Made by a program: the position numbers and the translations under genes. Shown here piece by piece: positions 1 through 14,900 of a DNA stretch of 64,000 bases. Within the stretch, counting starts at the first letter, position 1, and every line of letters starts with the position of its first letter. The notes under the pieces are model-generated. The model searched no databases. It saw only the letters and a program-made list of their open reading frames with translations, and was not told where the DNA came from. The DNA comes from Anas platyrhynchos (taxonomy: Eukaryota > Chordata > Aves > Anseriformes > Anatidae): assembly GCF_047663525.1 (NCBI RefSeq), contig NC_092606.1:1061501-1125500 (forward strand), read 5' to 3'.

Positions 1-3000
1 GCACTTCTGTACGAAGCTAAGTAAAACTGACCTGGAGTTTGTTTATGCTTTCCAAGGGTATATGTTTTGTGCTGGAAATCAGTACCTCTAACCAGACTGA
101 CTCTGTACTACAATAATAACTGGAAATGAACTCTGGACCATCACCTCCTAGACACTCTGGGTTAGATCACGTTGCATAAATAATAGTCAGCTCTGGGGGT
201 GGGGAAAGGACAGACCGCAGCACTTCCAGTGCCATGGAGCAGCCTGCCTTCTGCTGCAAAGGCAAATACTCTCAGCAGCTGCACAAAGCTTCGGAGCAGT
301 GATAGTGTACGTGGAACCGACAGCCACAGCAATGGGAGGAAAGGGGAAAAAGCTTTGGGGTTACAGAGAGGCCGAAGGGAAGGAGCAGGCTATAAAGCAA
401 GATACTATACAGTTTCACTTGAGTTTGAACATTGAGACCAGCAGATAGCCTGTCGGGAGCGTGCTTCAGATACCAGCCGCAGATAAGCAACACTAAGGCT
501 CCATTTGTCTCGTAACCATACCATCTGTGATATCTGTGCCATTTCCATGGGAGAATTACAGTGCGATAACAAAGTGCAGTGAAGTCACTTCTTGTCCTGT
601 TTCCACCTTTGTCCCATCTCCCAAATACCAGGAGCATCAGGACCACAAGCACTTTCTCTGAAATGTGTCTGCCCTACTTCCTTGTCAAAAGAGGTTAGAA
701 AAACAGGCTAGTGGAAATGGTCTCACAAATAGGTGGACTGCTTTCAGCTCCATTTCAAGTGAGACTACAACGTGTTCAGCTTTCATTTAGGAATGTTAGT
801 AAGGCTCCCTTCTTGAATTTGACCATTCTGGAGAATGAGGAAGGAAAAAAAGGCACAGGTTCAGAGTAGGCAGTCTTCCCTTTTACTGCAGGGCGAAATC
901 GCAGAGTACCCAACTCCTCACCTCAGTAGTCCTTTCTGAAGAGCCTTCAAACACACGGGCACATCCTACCTATCCTCACAAAAAGACAACAGCTTAGTCT
1001 TTTCATTCACAAAAGGATCATGATAAATGATGACCTCCAAGGAGATACTGGATTTGTTCCTCTAACGCTCTTATGGAGAAGTAAAATTAGGGTAAAGACA
1101 TGGTTCTGCTGTCAGATATGGCCTTCCATAGTGTATCGGATATCCTTTCTTCATATATGCAGTTGAGATTTGTGCTTCAAAATTAAGCTATATTACTGTC
1201 CTCAAAGCTTTGGGATCCGACCCAGAACAAACTGAGCCGTATTTTCTCTATCTCAGCAAGGAATCAAGTGAGGTAAGACACCATCAAGAATCTGCAAAAC
1301 TACTCCTAATTCCAACACTGAAAGGAATTTAACAGAGGCCAGAAAGATAAAACCATCTTTAAAAGTACTTAGCCATTTTCCAGTAACAAATGGAGCTTGA
1401 ATTGCATCTACAGTCTGCAGACTAAGTGCTAAAAAAACACCCAAGCTTAGACTCACTGCAAATACTGAATGAGTGAGTCGCCTACCTGGAATAAAGATAG
1501 TATTATTCCTATAACCACTGCTACAGAACTATCACATAACTTCTAATGCACATATATTAAAAAAACAAAACAACAAAAAAAAAACACACAGTACTTAAAT
1601 ATCTGCGCTGCGAAAAAATACTGAACTGGGCCACAACCCAAGAAGCCTTTGCTATCTTTCCTTGAAAGCCTCTAATAAATAGCGTCTTCAGCTTGGGGAA
1701 CAACTGGTTGTGGATTTAGAGTAATGCCATGTTCTTGGCAAATATAATATTGAGAGCACTCCCTGTCTGGAACAGGATGGGAAATGTATGAATATTCATA
1801 TAAATATACTAACAACATTTTTCTTATCATTAAATCAAATCCTACTGAAGTGGAAAGGAATCTGTGCAGACTCTGAAACGGTCCCTGGTCACAACAGAGA
1901 GGTGACACGGTAGTGTGCTGTTATAGGAACCTGGAACTTGGTACAGGTTGATCTCCATATATTACTGGCTGCCCAATGAGCTAGGAAATTTGATAGGGTG
2001 AGTCTGATCAATGCATGTTACACTATCATTCACATGGGTAATAAAGAACAGCATTCATTTTTGAACTCTACGTTAACAAGCCCACCTGATCACCCACCTC
2101 TTATCAGTTCATATAAGGTTCAGATTGGACATTGTTTCTGCAAGTTAGTAGTTACCTTTAACAACTCCTGGTACTGCCTTCCTTCAATAAGGCAGAGAAA
2201 GAATCCTTTCACATTCTAAAAATACCCACTTTCTCAGTTTGTTATCCTTTGCTGTTTGAGTGGTTTTTTTCGTTACCTTGCCCCTTCAAGAAGCACTTAC
2301 TTTGCATCAGACCAAGTGAAGACAGTACGAACAGCAATTCTGTTGAAATAGCTGGATCTTTGAGTGAGGGTCAAGGCCACGCTGTTTAGGGTATTCAGCC
2401 TTGAAAGGCACTTAAAGAACTGAGCAGGCATAGACTAAAGCTAAATTCAGCTCTTACTCTCATTTTAAACTGTTTCAACTCCAATGTCTTCAGCACATCT
2501 ACATTCAGTAACTACTACTGTAAATGAAAAATAGGCTCATGTAACCTGGCATTCATTGAATGCCAACTGGATAACCCCAAGGAGCACAAGCGAGGTCCTA
2601 AGTTAAAGCCAGCTGTACTCTTTGCTAAAGATATGTCACTTACGTGATAGCTTTAGCAGACCAAGTGTTCCATCAAGTGATATGGCTGTAAATAATTTAC
2701 CAGCAACCCCATAATACTTGATTAAAACCTACTGAAAGAAGATCTAATTAAATTGTCTCAGAAAGAACAGATAATTGTATGACAGCTGTGTAAAGGGCAG
2801 ATGGCGAGTGGAAGCTCATCAGAACATGAAGAAATATTTTAGAAAAGGGTACCTTTATCTGTACTGAGTTGTGATGACCTCCACCTGTGTGATGCTGGCT
2901 GTCCTGGGGATCATTCCTGCTTTCTGCCTCTGGGCATCTGAACTGACAGCGAGAGTACTGGCTGTCCTCATGACTGGCATTTGGGCACCTGTGCAGTAAG

Positions 3001-3160
3001 TGCCTAACTCTTAGGCAGCTGGGTTAAAGAGTGCCTACTGCATCTTTTAGTGATGAGCAGCAGACAGCAGGTAAGTTACGAACCACATGAGCTACAGAAC
3101 TGGCTTTTTTTTTTTTTTTTAATAAAGGCTGTATAGAGGAGTATTAATGAGTACAGTACT

Positions 3161-3330
3161 TCATAGAATGGCTTGAATTGCAGGGACCTTACAGATCATC
3201 CCGTTCCATCCCCCTACTCTGGACAGGGATGCCACCCACCACACCAGGTCGTCCAGGGCCTCGTCCAGCCTGGCCTTGAACACCTCCAGGGATGGGGCAT
3301 CCACAGCTTCTCTGTGCCAACCTGAGTGGA
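3161..3330 (-). mobile_element. CR1 LINE fragment (3' end, truncated)
   Basis: The sequence begins TCATAGAATGGCTTGAATTG and continues with the familiar avian CR1 3'-terminal text, including a ggaccttacagatcatc segment, a ccagcctggccttgaacac segment and a gatggggcatccacagcttc segment. CR1 ends in copies of an ATTCTATGA-type octamer, which here appears reverse-complemented at the left edge, so the element lies on the minus strand with its 3' end at about 3161. Only about 170 bp remain, so this is a typical 5'-truncated dead copy inside KSR1 intron 1. A T16 tract at 3105-3120 lies nearby but is not part of the CR1 consensus. Confidence 0.88.
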
Positions 3331-4287
3331 AGCCGCTGCAACAGAATATTCAGTACTTTTTTAAAAGCTAGCAATCCAGATGCCCAGAAGAATAACTCTT
3401 ACCCACATTAAAAGATGCAATACCCAAAATAAATCATTCCTTTGTTCAGACCAGCCCTCAGCTGCAAATATATATTTATAGCCCAATTTGTCAGCACCTG
3501 GAAACAGGTTTGAGGATGTATTGCTGACTGCCCTCTCCACATCCCAGCAGGGAAGGAAAAAAAAAAAACAACAACAAAAAACCAACCCACCAAAGCACAC
3601 CACAAAAGGAAATGAAAAATACTAAAATCAAAATTTGACAAGTCCCCAAACACACCATTTCTAGACAGATTTAGAAGACAGCCTTTCAAGCAGACAACAG
3701 CCACTATGGAAAAAGATTTTTCCAGCCTCGCTCACCTGGGAGCTCGCTACTGCACATACAATGCAACTGCGAGCGGCGGGGGCAGAGACCCCCAGATCGC
3801 CAGACAGCAAGCAGGAAAGGCTTCCTGCTCTGGGGTCAGACTCTGGGCCTAAGCAAATAGATTCACGTGAAATAGGACCTATCTATGAAAAGAATTTGAA
3901 CACCCTAGAAATCAACTCCAACAATTTGTGCATACCAACCCTGAGGTTTTTCCATGCTGAGTGGAAGCGCGTGCTGTGTCTGGCACAGTGGGTGGAGGAG
4001 GGCTGGTAGCATTAAGTGCCGTTTTTCTCATTTTACAAATAATCTTCATGTACCCCAGCAATTTCCCAAGAGACTTGGAAAGCTCATGAGCACCAAACCA
4101 GCACTCCCTCCTGAGCTGGGACACTGGTCTCTGGATAAACCTGCCTCTTTCCTGCCCATGTCTTGACTGGCCTCAGTTTTAAGCTGAGGAAGGTCTCCCC
4201 ATCATTTGGTAACCTCGCAAGAACAAAGACAACAGTAACCCTTCCAACAATTGCAGAAAGAGGGTTCAGCTTGGTCTCTGAGCTCGT

Positions 4288-4305
4288 CTATCCCAGCTGG
4301 GATAG
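4288..4305. repeat. 18-bp perfect palindrome with CAGCTG E-box core
   Basis: CTATCCCAGCTGGGATAG equals its own reverse complement. The centre is CAGCTG, an E-box of the type bound by bHLH factors. It lies in KSR1 intron 1. Function is unknown. Confidence 0.7.
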
Positions 4306-7300
4306 GAGAACCTACTGCCCAGAGACAGGCTCTCACCGGAGTTAACCATGCTGCTGGTGCAGCTACAGGAGACCAAAGTACAGCTTTGATCAGACACCAT
4401 CCCGATACAAACACCGCATTATCCATGTGGATCTCACGCAAGCTGCCGTCTATTTGCAGTTAGTTACACAGATGTCGGGTACATAAAGTTTTTTGTTATG
4501 AGGGAAAATGGTTAAACTGTCTCACAGATTGAAAACAAACACTGCACACTCACCCCTCTCCTTGGTGGTTCCCACAACTGCCACCACGCAGGCTGACTTG
4601 TCAGACACCTTTCCCAGAAAGGAGAATTGCCAGCCCAAATGCTCGTGATTTAAGGACAAGAAGGTCACACACTTCAGAAAGGCTTATCCCCAGAAAACTT
4701 GGCAACTACCTGCACAGCAGGATGGGAGCCATAGTGCTCTGTACTGTGAGGAGAAGGTGCTCTGGGCTACTTAAGAAGAGGTGGTACCAGGACTTCATTA
4801 AGGAAAAACCCTTAACATCATTTTTCCCAAATAAATGAGCCATTCTCACTGGTAAATTTCAAAATCCCTCACCCATTAGGGTGGCTCTCCAATTTTCCCC
4901 ATGTCCTCTGCCCCAGAATTTGAAGCCAGATAAATCTTAGAGCCACAGCAACTTTCATTAAGCGGCTGGAGGTCAGGCTCAGCATTTAGAACTCCAAAGA
5001 ATTCTAGCAATGCAGAGACTTGCAGTGCTTGCTGATACTGTTCCCACAGCTCAAACGCTTTGTCATGAAAGACCGTGCTGCTAACCCACCCTGCAAAGCG
5101 GGCTGACTGCAGACTGTTCCCTGCAGCACACAGGGGCCATGCCTGGCCTCACACCATGCTCCTCACACCAGGAAGAGGGGATCACAAAAACAGCCAGGCC
5201 AGCCTACCTATGTACATGATGAGTGAAGGGGAGAGGCAGGGATCAGGTCTCTGTGTCCGGCCTTGTGTTTTCCCCCTCCCTCTGTCCCCTGCTTTCACAG
5301 CTGCAGGCACGGCCAAGGCAGGAGCATGCAAGAGAGCCAGGTCAGGCTCTCTGCAGGAGGTGTCTGCACCACCGAGGCCAGAGGACAAAGCCCTGCGAGA
5401 AGGCAGAATGCAAAGCAGCTGGAAAGGCACTGCAAGGTGGAGAGAGCCAAGGGGAAGCTGTTGGAGGGACCAAACCATTCCCGAGGAACCAGGATTGCCA
5501 CCAGAAAGGCACCTCGGCCACCAGCACTGGTCACTGCTCCTCCTCAGCCTTCCTCACCCCATCCCAAACCATTCTCAGTGGCTACACGGCATCACAGAGT
5601 CAACTGCCACAGCACCTACCCGTGTGACTTCTGCTTGCTGCTTTCAGAAAGGCATCGTCAGTTGTCAGCTCTGCTTTCTCCTCCCAGTGCTGCCATGAAA
5701 CAGCAGAGGCTCGAAGCCAGATGTTAAGGCTCTCTCGAGTCACCCTTCTTGGTGTAAGCGTTCACAGTAACACCCGCTGCACCACGCTGCACTGCTGCTG
5801 AAGTACGTGTCTCACCCAGATGAATGGAGAGATGCTACTACAGTTTGAATCTTACATCGTCAGGACTCCGTTAACTTCAAAGCTCCTAGCTTCAGAGCAC
5901 AAACTAGTTATTCTTGGCAACAGCGGCAATTTGAGTAACACAGAAGAAGAAAAAAAGGAAAGAACACATCAGTGGAGCTGCAGCACGCCTTGGCAGCAGG
6001 ATGTTGTTGTAGGTTGTTTCCATAAGAATCAAAACCTAAATATTAATGTCACACCAGCAGAAGTATTATTCTGCCACGCCTCCAATCGCAGACTGGCAGC
6101 CGGTAACAGATCAGGGACGGTCAGTTAGGTGCATCGAGCATCACTGTAAAAAAGCCCTCCCAAGGAGCTGCATTGTATTTCCTCCAAACACGGCCTCAGC
6201 AGAGACCCAGCCAGCATTTCGGGGCAGCAGCAGCAGATGGGTGCTTCCAGCAGCTCTCCTTTCCCCCTCCAAACCCTTCTTTCAGACACGGCTCGTGTCA
6301 CTAGCCATGACTGCAGGTGGCCCAGGGTGCACTGACCGAAGGGCCCCGCTGTACCCACACAGACTGTCACCAACACAGCAGTGGTTAAAGCAGGGCCGCG
6401 GCATGCAGCCAGTGGTTTTATGAATATTATGTTTGACCCACAAAGTGAGACCAAACCAGTCTGAACACACAATATCCTGGCTTAAGACAAATGGGGCTGA
6501 CAAGCTCTTTGACACCCACTCTGAGATTCCTCCCACCTTAGCTGCGTAAGCAAATGCTGCAAGTCTTTGGCTTACTTCAGTGCTATCATCCCCATCCTCT
6601 TCCAAAGGGCTTGCACACACCCCTGTGTTTCTCAGGAAAAACAGAAAAAGAAACCTTCATTTTTTCAAAGGGAGACAGTTGAAAGCCTATGCAAATCTCC
6701 CCAGAGGGGTCAGTTCCAGGACACCAATACCTGTTTTAGTTGTTTCCTTAAAACAAGGGAGAACAGGCAAAGATATAGCTTCCAGAATTAACTAAAATGA
6801 GGCAAAAAATGCTGTCTGATCTACACGTGCACTAAGAGCATCTAATATTGTTAGCTGGCACTGATCTGAGGCACTCAGAACTATCTCTATTGAAATTGTG
6901 GGAGCGTTAAAGTTGGAAATTTTATTATGTGGAAAGTTTCGGTTTTGGTCAGAAAGACAAAAGGCCCGTAAACTGAAATGTTTTGCTTGGCAGATGAAGA
7001 ACAGCTTTTAAAAGGGAGACGTCTGAAAGTCAGGAGCCTTCTGTGGAAAGTTCAGTCTAAAACAGTTTCTCTCTTCCCTGAAGCTTTAAGCAACAAAAAA
7101 ACCTTACCACTTCTGCTTCTTTCAGTGCAGCTATAGCCATACGCAGGATTTAACCCTCGAGCTTACTAAAAAGGTAAAAAGATGAAAACATTGCTCTGGA
7201 CAATGAAAACTGTTGCTAGAAAATTCTCTGTGCTTTAAAGATGGATAGGGGAACACCGAGAAGTCCTTGAGCGCTCCCAGGCAGCACGAGGGACACTGAT

Positions 7301-8915
7301 GCGCATCTTCCAGTGACTACTTTCATTTGCACCACCTAATATCTTAAAGAGGTTACACCTGTTTGAGGTTTTCAATCTGGAAAAAAGTATTAATTTCTTC
7401 TTTCCAGTTTATTCAGCATCAGCAAGAACTAAAAATAAAACCTCATGCTAGAACCTGCAAGCCTCAACAATAGCCCCCCCCCCAGCAGCAGCCAGAAGCT
7501 CGAGACTTCCTTTCTAAATTTAGATTGCTTTAGACAGAAGTGAAAGTTCTTTGACAAATGAACAACCCCACATTTCAGAAGCAAATAATCAGGGAAGGAC
7601 CGGGCAGGAAAGTGCTTGCCCACTCTTTTAAAGCTCCCTGCACAAGGCTTCTGGAAGGTGCAGGTCTGGCCACCCAGGAGGTGCCGACGGCCGTCACCCA
7701 GCTCCACGCAGCCCAGGGGAGGGCCTGGGCCCTGTGTCCGAGCAGGATTCCTCAGCACCATGCCAATCACTGCTCTGTGCATCTCACAGCTTCTGTTATT
7801 ACAGCTATTCCCCTTGGGATAGCCAATAAGCATCAGATCAGAGGCACTCCACAGCCCGAGCCAAGCGGGGCTCCTTACTCCACCGACCACATGCCCCCAG
7901 GATGCACGCAATGCGAATTAATTTCCTCTGCACACAGAAAGTGATGGGGGCCTGGCCTCCCTTCCTGTGTTCACTTCAGAACACATTCCCAAGAGAAAAG
8001 ACAACTAGATCTTAACTTTAAAGCCAAATCTAAAACTACCAAGAGCAAGATGGAGGCACTGTGTCCGATCCCAGACACGGGTAGGGAACTGCTGAGCGTG
8101 GAGCTGTTCCACTGCAGCGGCTCGCAGACTGACACCAAGTATCAGGGGTGCTACAGAGGGCTTTGTAACCCCATTTACAATGCCATTTTAAGGGTAACTG
8201 CTGCTTCACAGGGCACCCTTCTTTGTCCCGCAGGGCAGGGGATGGAAGATGACACACACACACAGCACATTTCAAGGCAACGAGCAGCATTGGCCACTTT
8301 TATTCTGAGTTTTTGCAACTGGACGGAGAATGCCCTCGGCCTGCAACAGAGCTCAGCCTCCAGCCCTCAGCACTGCCCCTCCAACAACTTCCTGAAGTGT
8401 AACCCAAAGAAACCCATGAAACCTTTTGCTTTCTCCTTTTAGGAAAATCACTAAGAAAATAGGAAGCTGCTTCTTTTTTTCCCCTCACTGTTTAAAAATG
8501 TATTTGAATCAGTCATCTAACCACACGTTCTGCAGCCACCCTCTGCTGCAGCTCCCTCCCCAAAAGCAGTAGCGAGTTGAACTACAAAATTCTTAGCCCG
8601 TATTTAGGTGGGAAGGTTTCTATTGAAGAGCTGTCTGCTTTTACCTGCCATTGTGGCTTTATTTTGTAGGAAACAAATGATTTTAGGTATTGCTGAACAA
8701 TATCCCAAGTAACACCTGAAAAGACTCAAACAGAGCCCACGCCGGTAAATATCGTATCTTTGAGTCCCGTTTTACTCAGTCTATTCCTTACAAACACTAA
8801 AACCTTTCTGGTGTCATGTGCTTTTCCCACTATGCTGAACATCCTTCTGCCAGGCTAAACTTGTACTCTTCTGCAGCCAGCTGCAAGCTATTTCCATCTA
8901 GTATCTCATTTTTCC

Positions 8916-8945
8916 TTTTTTTTTTTTTTTTTAAAAAAAAAAAAA
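8916..8945. repeat. T17-A13 homopolymer junction
   Basis: Seventeen T are followed directly by thirteen A, giving a self-complementary tract in KSR1 intron 1. It is low-complexity sequence with no gene association visible. Confidence 0.9.
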
Positions 8946-11900
8946 CAAAAACCACTCACTTCTTGGAAGCAACAACTCTAGGCAGCTCCTCCTCTGCTGC
9001 GTACTTGCATAACCACACTGGTTTCTACAGCAATTTAGAGCATCATGGTACAGGCTTCTGTTATTTAAACAGCCTCGAGTCCAACGAGATTTGCATCTTC
9101 CACCTACCTACAGCCCCTACAGCTCAGGCTCCAACTCCGTGTGCTTCACAAAAGACACCTTTTAGCAGACTGGACTCTGAGCACCTGTGTACCTGCTGGC
9201 TCTCAGTGAGCCTTCCACTCGCCAGCATTTTGGAATTTCTCTAGTTTAACTTGGGGCTGACCGTCTGAGATTCTGGGGGCACAGACCATGACCCCCTGCC
9301 GCCCTCCCTCAGGTTGTGCCCACAGAGAACAGCTGCAGTCAGGGCCAAGCCAGACTGCCAAGTTTTCTTAACCACGCTGCGCTAGTCCTTGGCTGCGTTC
9401 AGACTCCCACCGAGAAGCGAGTGCCCGCAACACTCCAATGTACAACTGCTCACAAGCTGTACCTTGGAAGGGTTCCTTTCTCGTGGCACAGGTGTGTTTC
9501 CAGGCTCAAAGACCCCCCATTCCTCACACTTGTTAGCCGTGGCAACTGAGCCCCTGTGCTGCTGTAGCAGTCGTATGTGTGGGACTACTCCACGGGAGGG
9601 AGAAACGAGCAGGGAGGGAAGCCTCTAAGAGATGTCTGAGTCAGTATCCCTGGGTGGTGCCACCTATACATCATCTTTCATGCCTTTCACCACAGCAGTA
9701 ATTGAGCTAATACATTCTCCAATCCCCCAAATAGTGGGAAATAGCCAAACATGATTTCATTATAATTTATCTTTTGGAAAGAGAAAGTTCTGCTATTGGC
9801 TGAGAACAAGGATGGGAAATCATAGCCATAAAGGAATGGCGAGGGTTTTATCCCTCAAGCATCCAAAAGATTACACGGTCTATGCTGGAAATGTTATTTT
9901 AAGCATAGCTATTCCCTAAATAATTTCGTGTGTCACATGAATTCTTTTGTTAAGCGTTGCTATTTATGAACAGCACCAGGTGATAAATTTATGTACCACC
10001 ACACCAACTCATATCGGTAAATCTGTCACCTGTATGCAGCTGTAACACTCCTTGGGGTTTTCGTCGCGTAAAACAGCTACTAGCTGGCATTTGAACTTAG
10101 TAGCAGACCCAGCTCTGCTCAGGTGCTACCTATCCAAGCCTCGTCACATCCACAGGTTTAGCTAGATACAGCTGGAGTTCAAGTTGGGCCACCTGACTGA
10201 TTAAATCAATTCTGAACCTGCAATACACATCAGAATTCATATGTGGAGACTGAGGCTTGTCTAGCACACCAGACAGTGGGTTCCTGTTAGTGTGTGTAGG
10301 CACGCACGTACAGAGGTCTCAGCGCCAGGCTCTGCTGAACTTTCCTGGAGTTCAGTTGCTGTAAGGATCTCCAAGCTGACTCTGCACAAAAACAAGCAGG
10401 AATAATTCTTTGTGTGGCCACTGGATTACGTTAAAGCAATCTCAGAGAGACAAAGGCACTGTAAGGACTTACTCTGATACTTTCTTGCTTCCCAATTAGC
10501 GCTTCATGGAATCCAGCCATGGAGCAAAGTACATATAAGCCTTGAAAAGTGAAGAACAGCCTTTTTCATATCTTCTTCTTTATGGTGATCTACTCATCAC
10601 CGCTTAACCTGGAAACTCCAGGTAAATTAAAACATTGCTGCTGACTTTGTGTCAACATTTATATAAAATCAATGGTAGGAGATAAGCTAAATTCCATGAT
10701 GATGTGCAAATCCTGATCATATACAGAGACACTGTTGCAAGAGAAGACAAATGATACAGACCTTGTAACATGTAGCTTTCCCTCCATCCAAGTCAAACAG
10801 ATTCTCTGCTGAAACCTCTCTTAGACAAGTGCACCAGTTTAGGAAAAAAAAAAGAAAGAAAAGTCCTACAGAAAAGAATAGTCACCTTTGAGGGAAAAAA
10901 ATAAAAATGTCTTGCATATATACAAATAGTAAGATGAAGTAAGAGAAGAAGGTCTCTTACGTAAGACGTGCTGGAAAAGGAAGTCTTTTCAGCTGAGCAA
11001 GGCTCATGAACATGTGGCTACAGGTTGCAGCTTGGCCTGAAAAATTCACTACTCCCACCACTTAAAATTTACAAACACAGTCTTCCTTTCCTTATGCATA
11101 CCACATGTCCAACTTCCAGTCTGCAAGTTTGGATGATTACAATTCCTCTTCCTCTCTTCTTGTTCCTTCACCCATTTTCAAAGCATTTCTTTCTTCTCAG
11201 AGATTGGTAAGAGATAAGCCTTTCCTAGTCAAATTGCGTGCATCAAGATTATGCAAAAGCAAGTTCAAACATATCTAATCCACAGGTATCATTCAGCCAA
11301 CTTGAAAGACTGATTTGCGAAGCTGTAGACTCATTTGTGACACAGCACAGCTGGGATCAGGCTTTCTTCTCTGGCATTACGTTTCTGGTGGTGCTGAACA
11401 GAAGATGTTCCTGAGGGAGAGGTCAAAGCGATCTCTGCACACTGGTCTAAGAGCGTCTCCATCACAGACACAGTCCAGCCAAGGAGCAATGACAGTTTTC
11501 CTCAAAGAGCAGACAGATCTTCACAACACACGCCACCTCTCCACCCCAACCAGTTTGGAGGCAGCTTCTCTGCCAGAAACACTGGAGCTAGTTCTTACGA
11601 TGTAAGAGCCACAGTAGGAAAAAAAAATACATCTGCAATCTAAACATTTGAGGTCTCAGTTCAGCCAGGTCCTGCTTCATCTTCGCCGCAATCAGGCTAA
11701 AGAAAAATAAATAAATAAAGGCGTCCTCAGCCTGGTAATTCCCACAGTTTACTGAACCACCTATGCTGTTTCCACACAAGAGATTGAGAAACCGTAGGAA
11801 CTCTCCTTGCCGTCAGCATGTAGGACCGTATCCTCCTCCGCACTTCCAACAGAGTGGCTCGAGTTGCAGTGGTAGAGGTTTCATGTGCCTTGCTACGGAT

Positions 11901-14900
11901 TGTCAAGTCTGGTCCTGTTATCAGCTTCGTAGCCAGAGATCCACAAAGATCTAATTTTCACAAAGAAATACAGCTAGAAATGATATGTTTCTAACTTTGC
12001 AATACCCATTTAAGAGTGATGCAAGGGAGTAGCATTGAGACAGAGTTAAAAACTGTGCAAGTATTTTCTTTCCAAAGACACTTGGGGGTAACATTGGGTG
12101 CTTACCATATGGTAGGACAATTTTTGCTCTCTTAGGTATGGTTTAGAATTACCATTATTTTCCATTTCAGTTTTGCAGTCTAGTTGAGAAGTGAGTAACC
12201 TGCGAGGACAGAACTGAAAGAAAGCCATATACCAAAGCGTTGGGTAAAAAGAAAAACACGCACTTATTCAGCTAAATATACAAAAATCAAAAAAAATACA
12301 AGACCTTGTGGTATCAGAGAACCTACTCGGCTAATAACTAAACTAACACAATCTACTTTGCACTACAGGGAAACTCCCTGCCCTTCTAAGAAACAGCCTT
12401 CACACATGTGAAACGGGCAGCTCATGTAACACATTACACTGACGCTTATTTGCCAGTAATTCCCACAGCCCTTTCTTCCCTCCTCTCCCTCCTGTATTAC
12501 ACAAAGCTCTCCCTTCAATCTTTAGGCCATGAGTGCTTATTTTTTCCTGTCAGGGTCCCACTTTGGCATCCTTATCTACCGTGTGCTTCGGTTTGAGACC
12601 TCATGCACAAGAGGAATGAGGAAGGACCTGAAGCACTGCAGTAAGCTGGGAGGGACACAAGCACGCACAGCCTAACCCTCAGTTGGGCTGATGTTCTCCA
12701 CTGAGGCACGCGCACATTATGAATCACGCGGCACACAAGACGGCTGTCCGAGCTGCGAACAGACTTGGAGGAAAGCAGTGCAAAAAGGACCAAGAGAGCA
12801 GATCTTGGGGAAAAAAAAGAAAAAAAAAAGTACATTTACGTTCATTTTCACTGGTGTTTTAGGCTAGTAAGCCCATTCACGTTACAGCTGCTTTCAGAAA
12901 GTTAGCCCAGGAGGCCGAGGCAGCAGTGGCCACGCTCCCTGGCCGCAGGATGCAGGGCACGGGGCAGCCGCGTCCACCTGCCTCCCTCCTACATGCCTGT
13001 GGCTGACAGGTTCCAAGGACTGTGTTCAGGGAGGTATCCTGTTAAGTTCACACTTCTGACACCAAAACTAGGCACTGCAACACTTGTGAAGATATGAGCA
13101 ATACACAGATTGCATTACAGGACACTTCCCTGCTTTTTCATTCCTTATCAATGCAAGTTCTTTGTTTTTAATCAAAACTGACTTTTGACTTCGTACATTG
13201 GACTGTCATCAAAAGACACACATACAGCCTGGCATTTGGCCTCAGGAGTTACTTCTTCAACTTCAGAGTCAAGTCCCCTCCCTTCCCAAATGACTACTTC
13301 CCGCTTCCAGTTTGCTCCCCGTACCTATCTCGCGTTCCATCACAGCCCTGTGGCTTTCTGTACAGTTTACCAGTTACACTAACGCAGCTAAGTTTTCATA
13401 ATTCTTTTCCCACAAAGAAGTTCCTGTATAAGAACAGAACCAAAGCACAGATGAGGCCCAGCAGCCGCTAATCGTGGCCCACGAAGCCATTCAGCCCGCC
13501 AAGGCCAGCGAGGGAAGCCAGCAGGCGCTGGAGATCTCGAGGTGCTTCACTTCACCACGGGAGTGCCAGGCAAGAAGCTGCCCTCAGTGCACGCAGTCAC
13601 TGCAGGCTGCAGCCAGGTTATCGGCCACACCGGCTCCAGGCACCATCACGGCACCTGGCTGCGCTGCCTCGATCTGGTAGGCAAATGCGTACGGCCACAC
13701 ACGCGTGCATTTCTGACACATTAACCACGGCACGCTAATCACAGGGGCAGTGCCCCAGGCGGGCCGCCTGTCACTTGAGGCAGCCCACCACCCCGGTGTC
13801 ACCACCGAAATTACAACTCGGAGAAGTAAACACAGACCCTCATCTCCTCGGCCTGGGCCCTGCATCTGCAGACAAAGCCACCTGGGCTGAGCGCCGTGCC
13901 TGACAGGCCGTGCCTGGCAGCAGGGACCGCGGCGCAGGCAACGGCACAGAGCAAAGGGCAGAGCCCGTGCCCCTTCCTGGAGCTTCACGGGCTGGCAGAC
14001 ATCCAGTTCGTGGTTCAGTTCCCAGAGAAATCATACACTGGACAGTGCATCAGAGGTGTTTTTTTTTTTTTTTCTGATGAGGGACAACTTTTATGATCAC
14101 TACTGAATGTGGCACCCGTTTATTTAAGCAGATAAATGTTCAATAGGAACGCACGCACACACTTGGCAGCTATCAGCAGATGCTGTTTTTGTTGCTTTAA
14201 GAACAACCTGAAGACGACAGCAGGCCTTTAACCTTTTTAAATACAGGTTTCCATTTAGAATGGGCCCACCAGCAAAATACTAATGATCATTTTCCAAACC
14301 GATGGTGATTTACATTGTGTAAGCATTGAAAAGACAGTCAGTAGGGTTGCCAAAAGCCTATATAAATATTGTTTTAGGAAGAATGGCCTTTTGAAGGCTA
14401 TTTAGAGGTGGCAGGAGGAAAAAGAGCACTCCAAATTAAAAAAATAAAAAATAAAGCAGAGGAAGAAGAGAAGGAAGAATGATAAATTTTGAAGAGGCTG
14501 TGCCAAAAGCTACCACCTATTGTTTTGCAATTTTTTTCCTAACCTTCATTTCTTAAGCGATAGGTTTTACAGCATGTGTGTCTGTTAGAGCTACACGGTT
14601 GTAATGATTTTCCTGCCTTGAGCCTGATGCGAGCTCGATGGCCCCAGTGCCAGGTTATGGGACCGCGGGGCCTGCACGTGAGGCTCCTGCTCAAGGACAG
14701 GGCTGGGGGGGATCTGCCCGCTCTGCCCAGCGCAGCATCACCTGAGCACGAGGTGCACGAAGGGGGTTACGGAGAACCTAAAGCTCACACGAACCAAACA
14801 AAAACAAACCCAAATCCCCTTTCTAAACGCTCGTGCAGACCCGTGAGCGGATCCGCCTCCTCCGGGAGCAGCAGCGAGGCAGGGCTGCGGCACGAGCAGC

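Noticed and set aside
5075-5727. Overlapping plus-strand open frames of 207, 154 and 134 codons
   Set aside because: Three frames of the same GC-richer stretch are open at once, which points to composition and not coding. None resembles a known protein.
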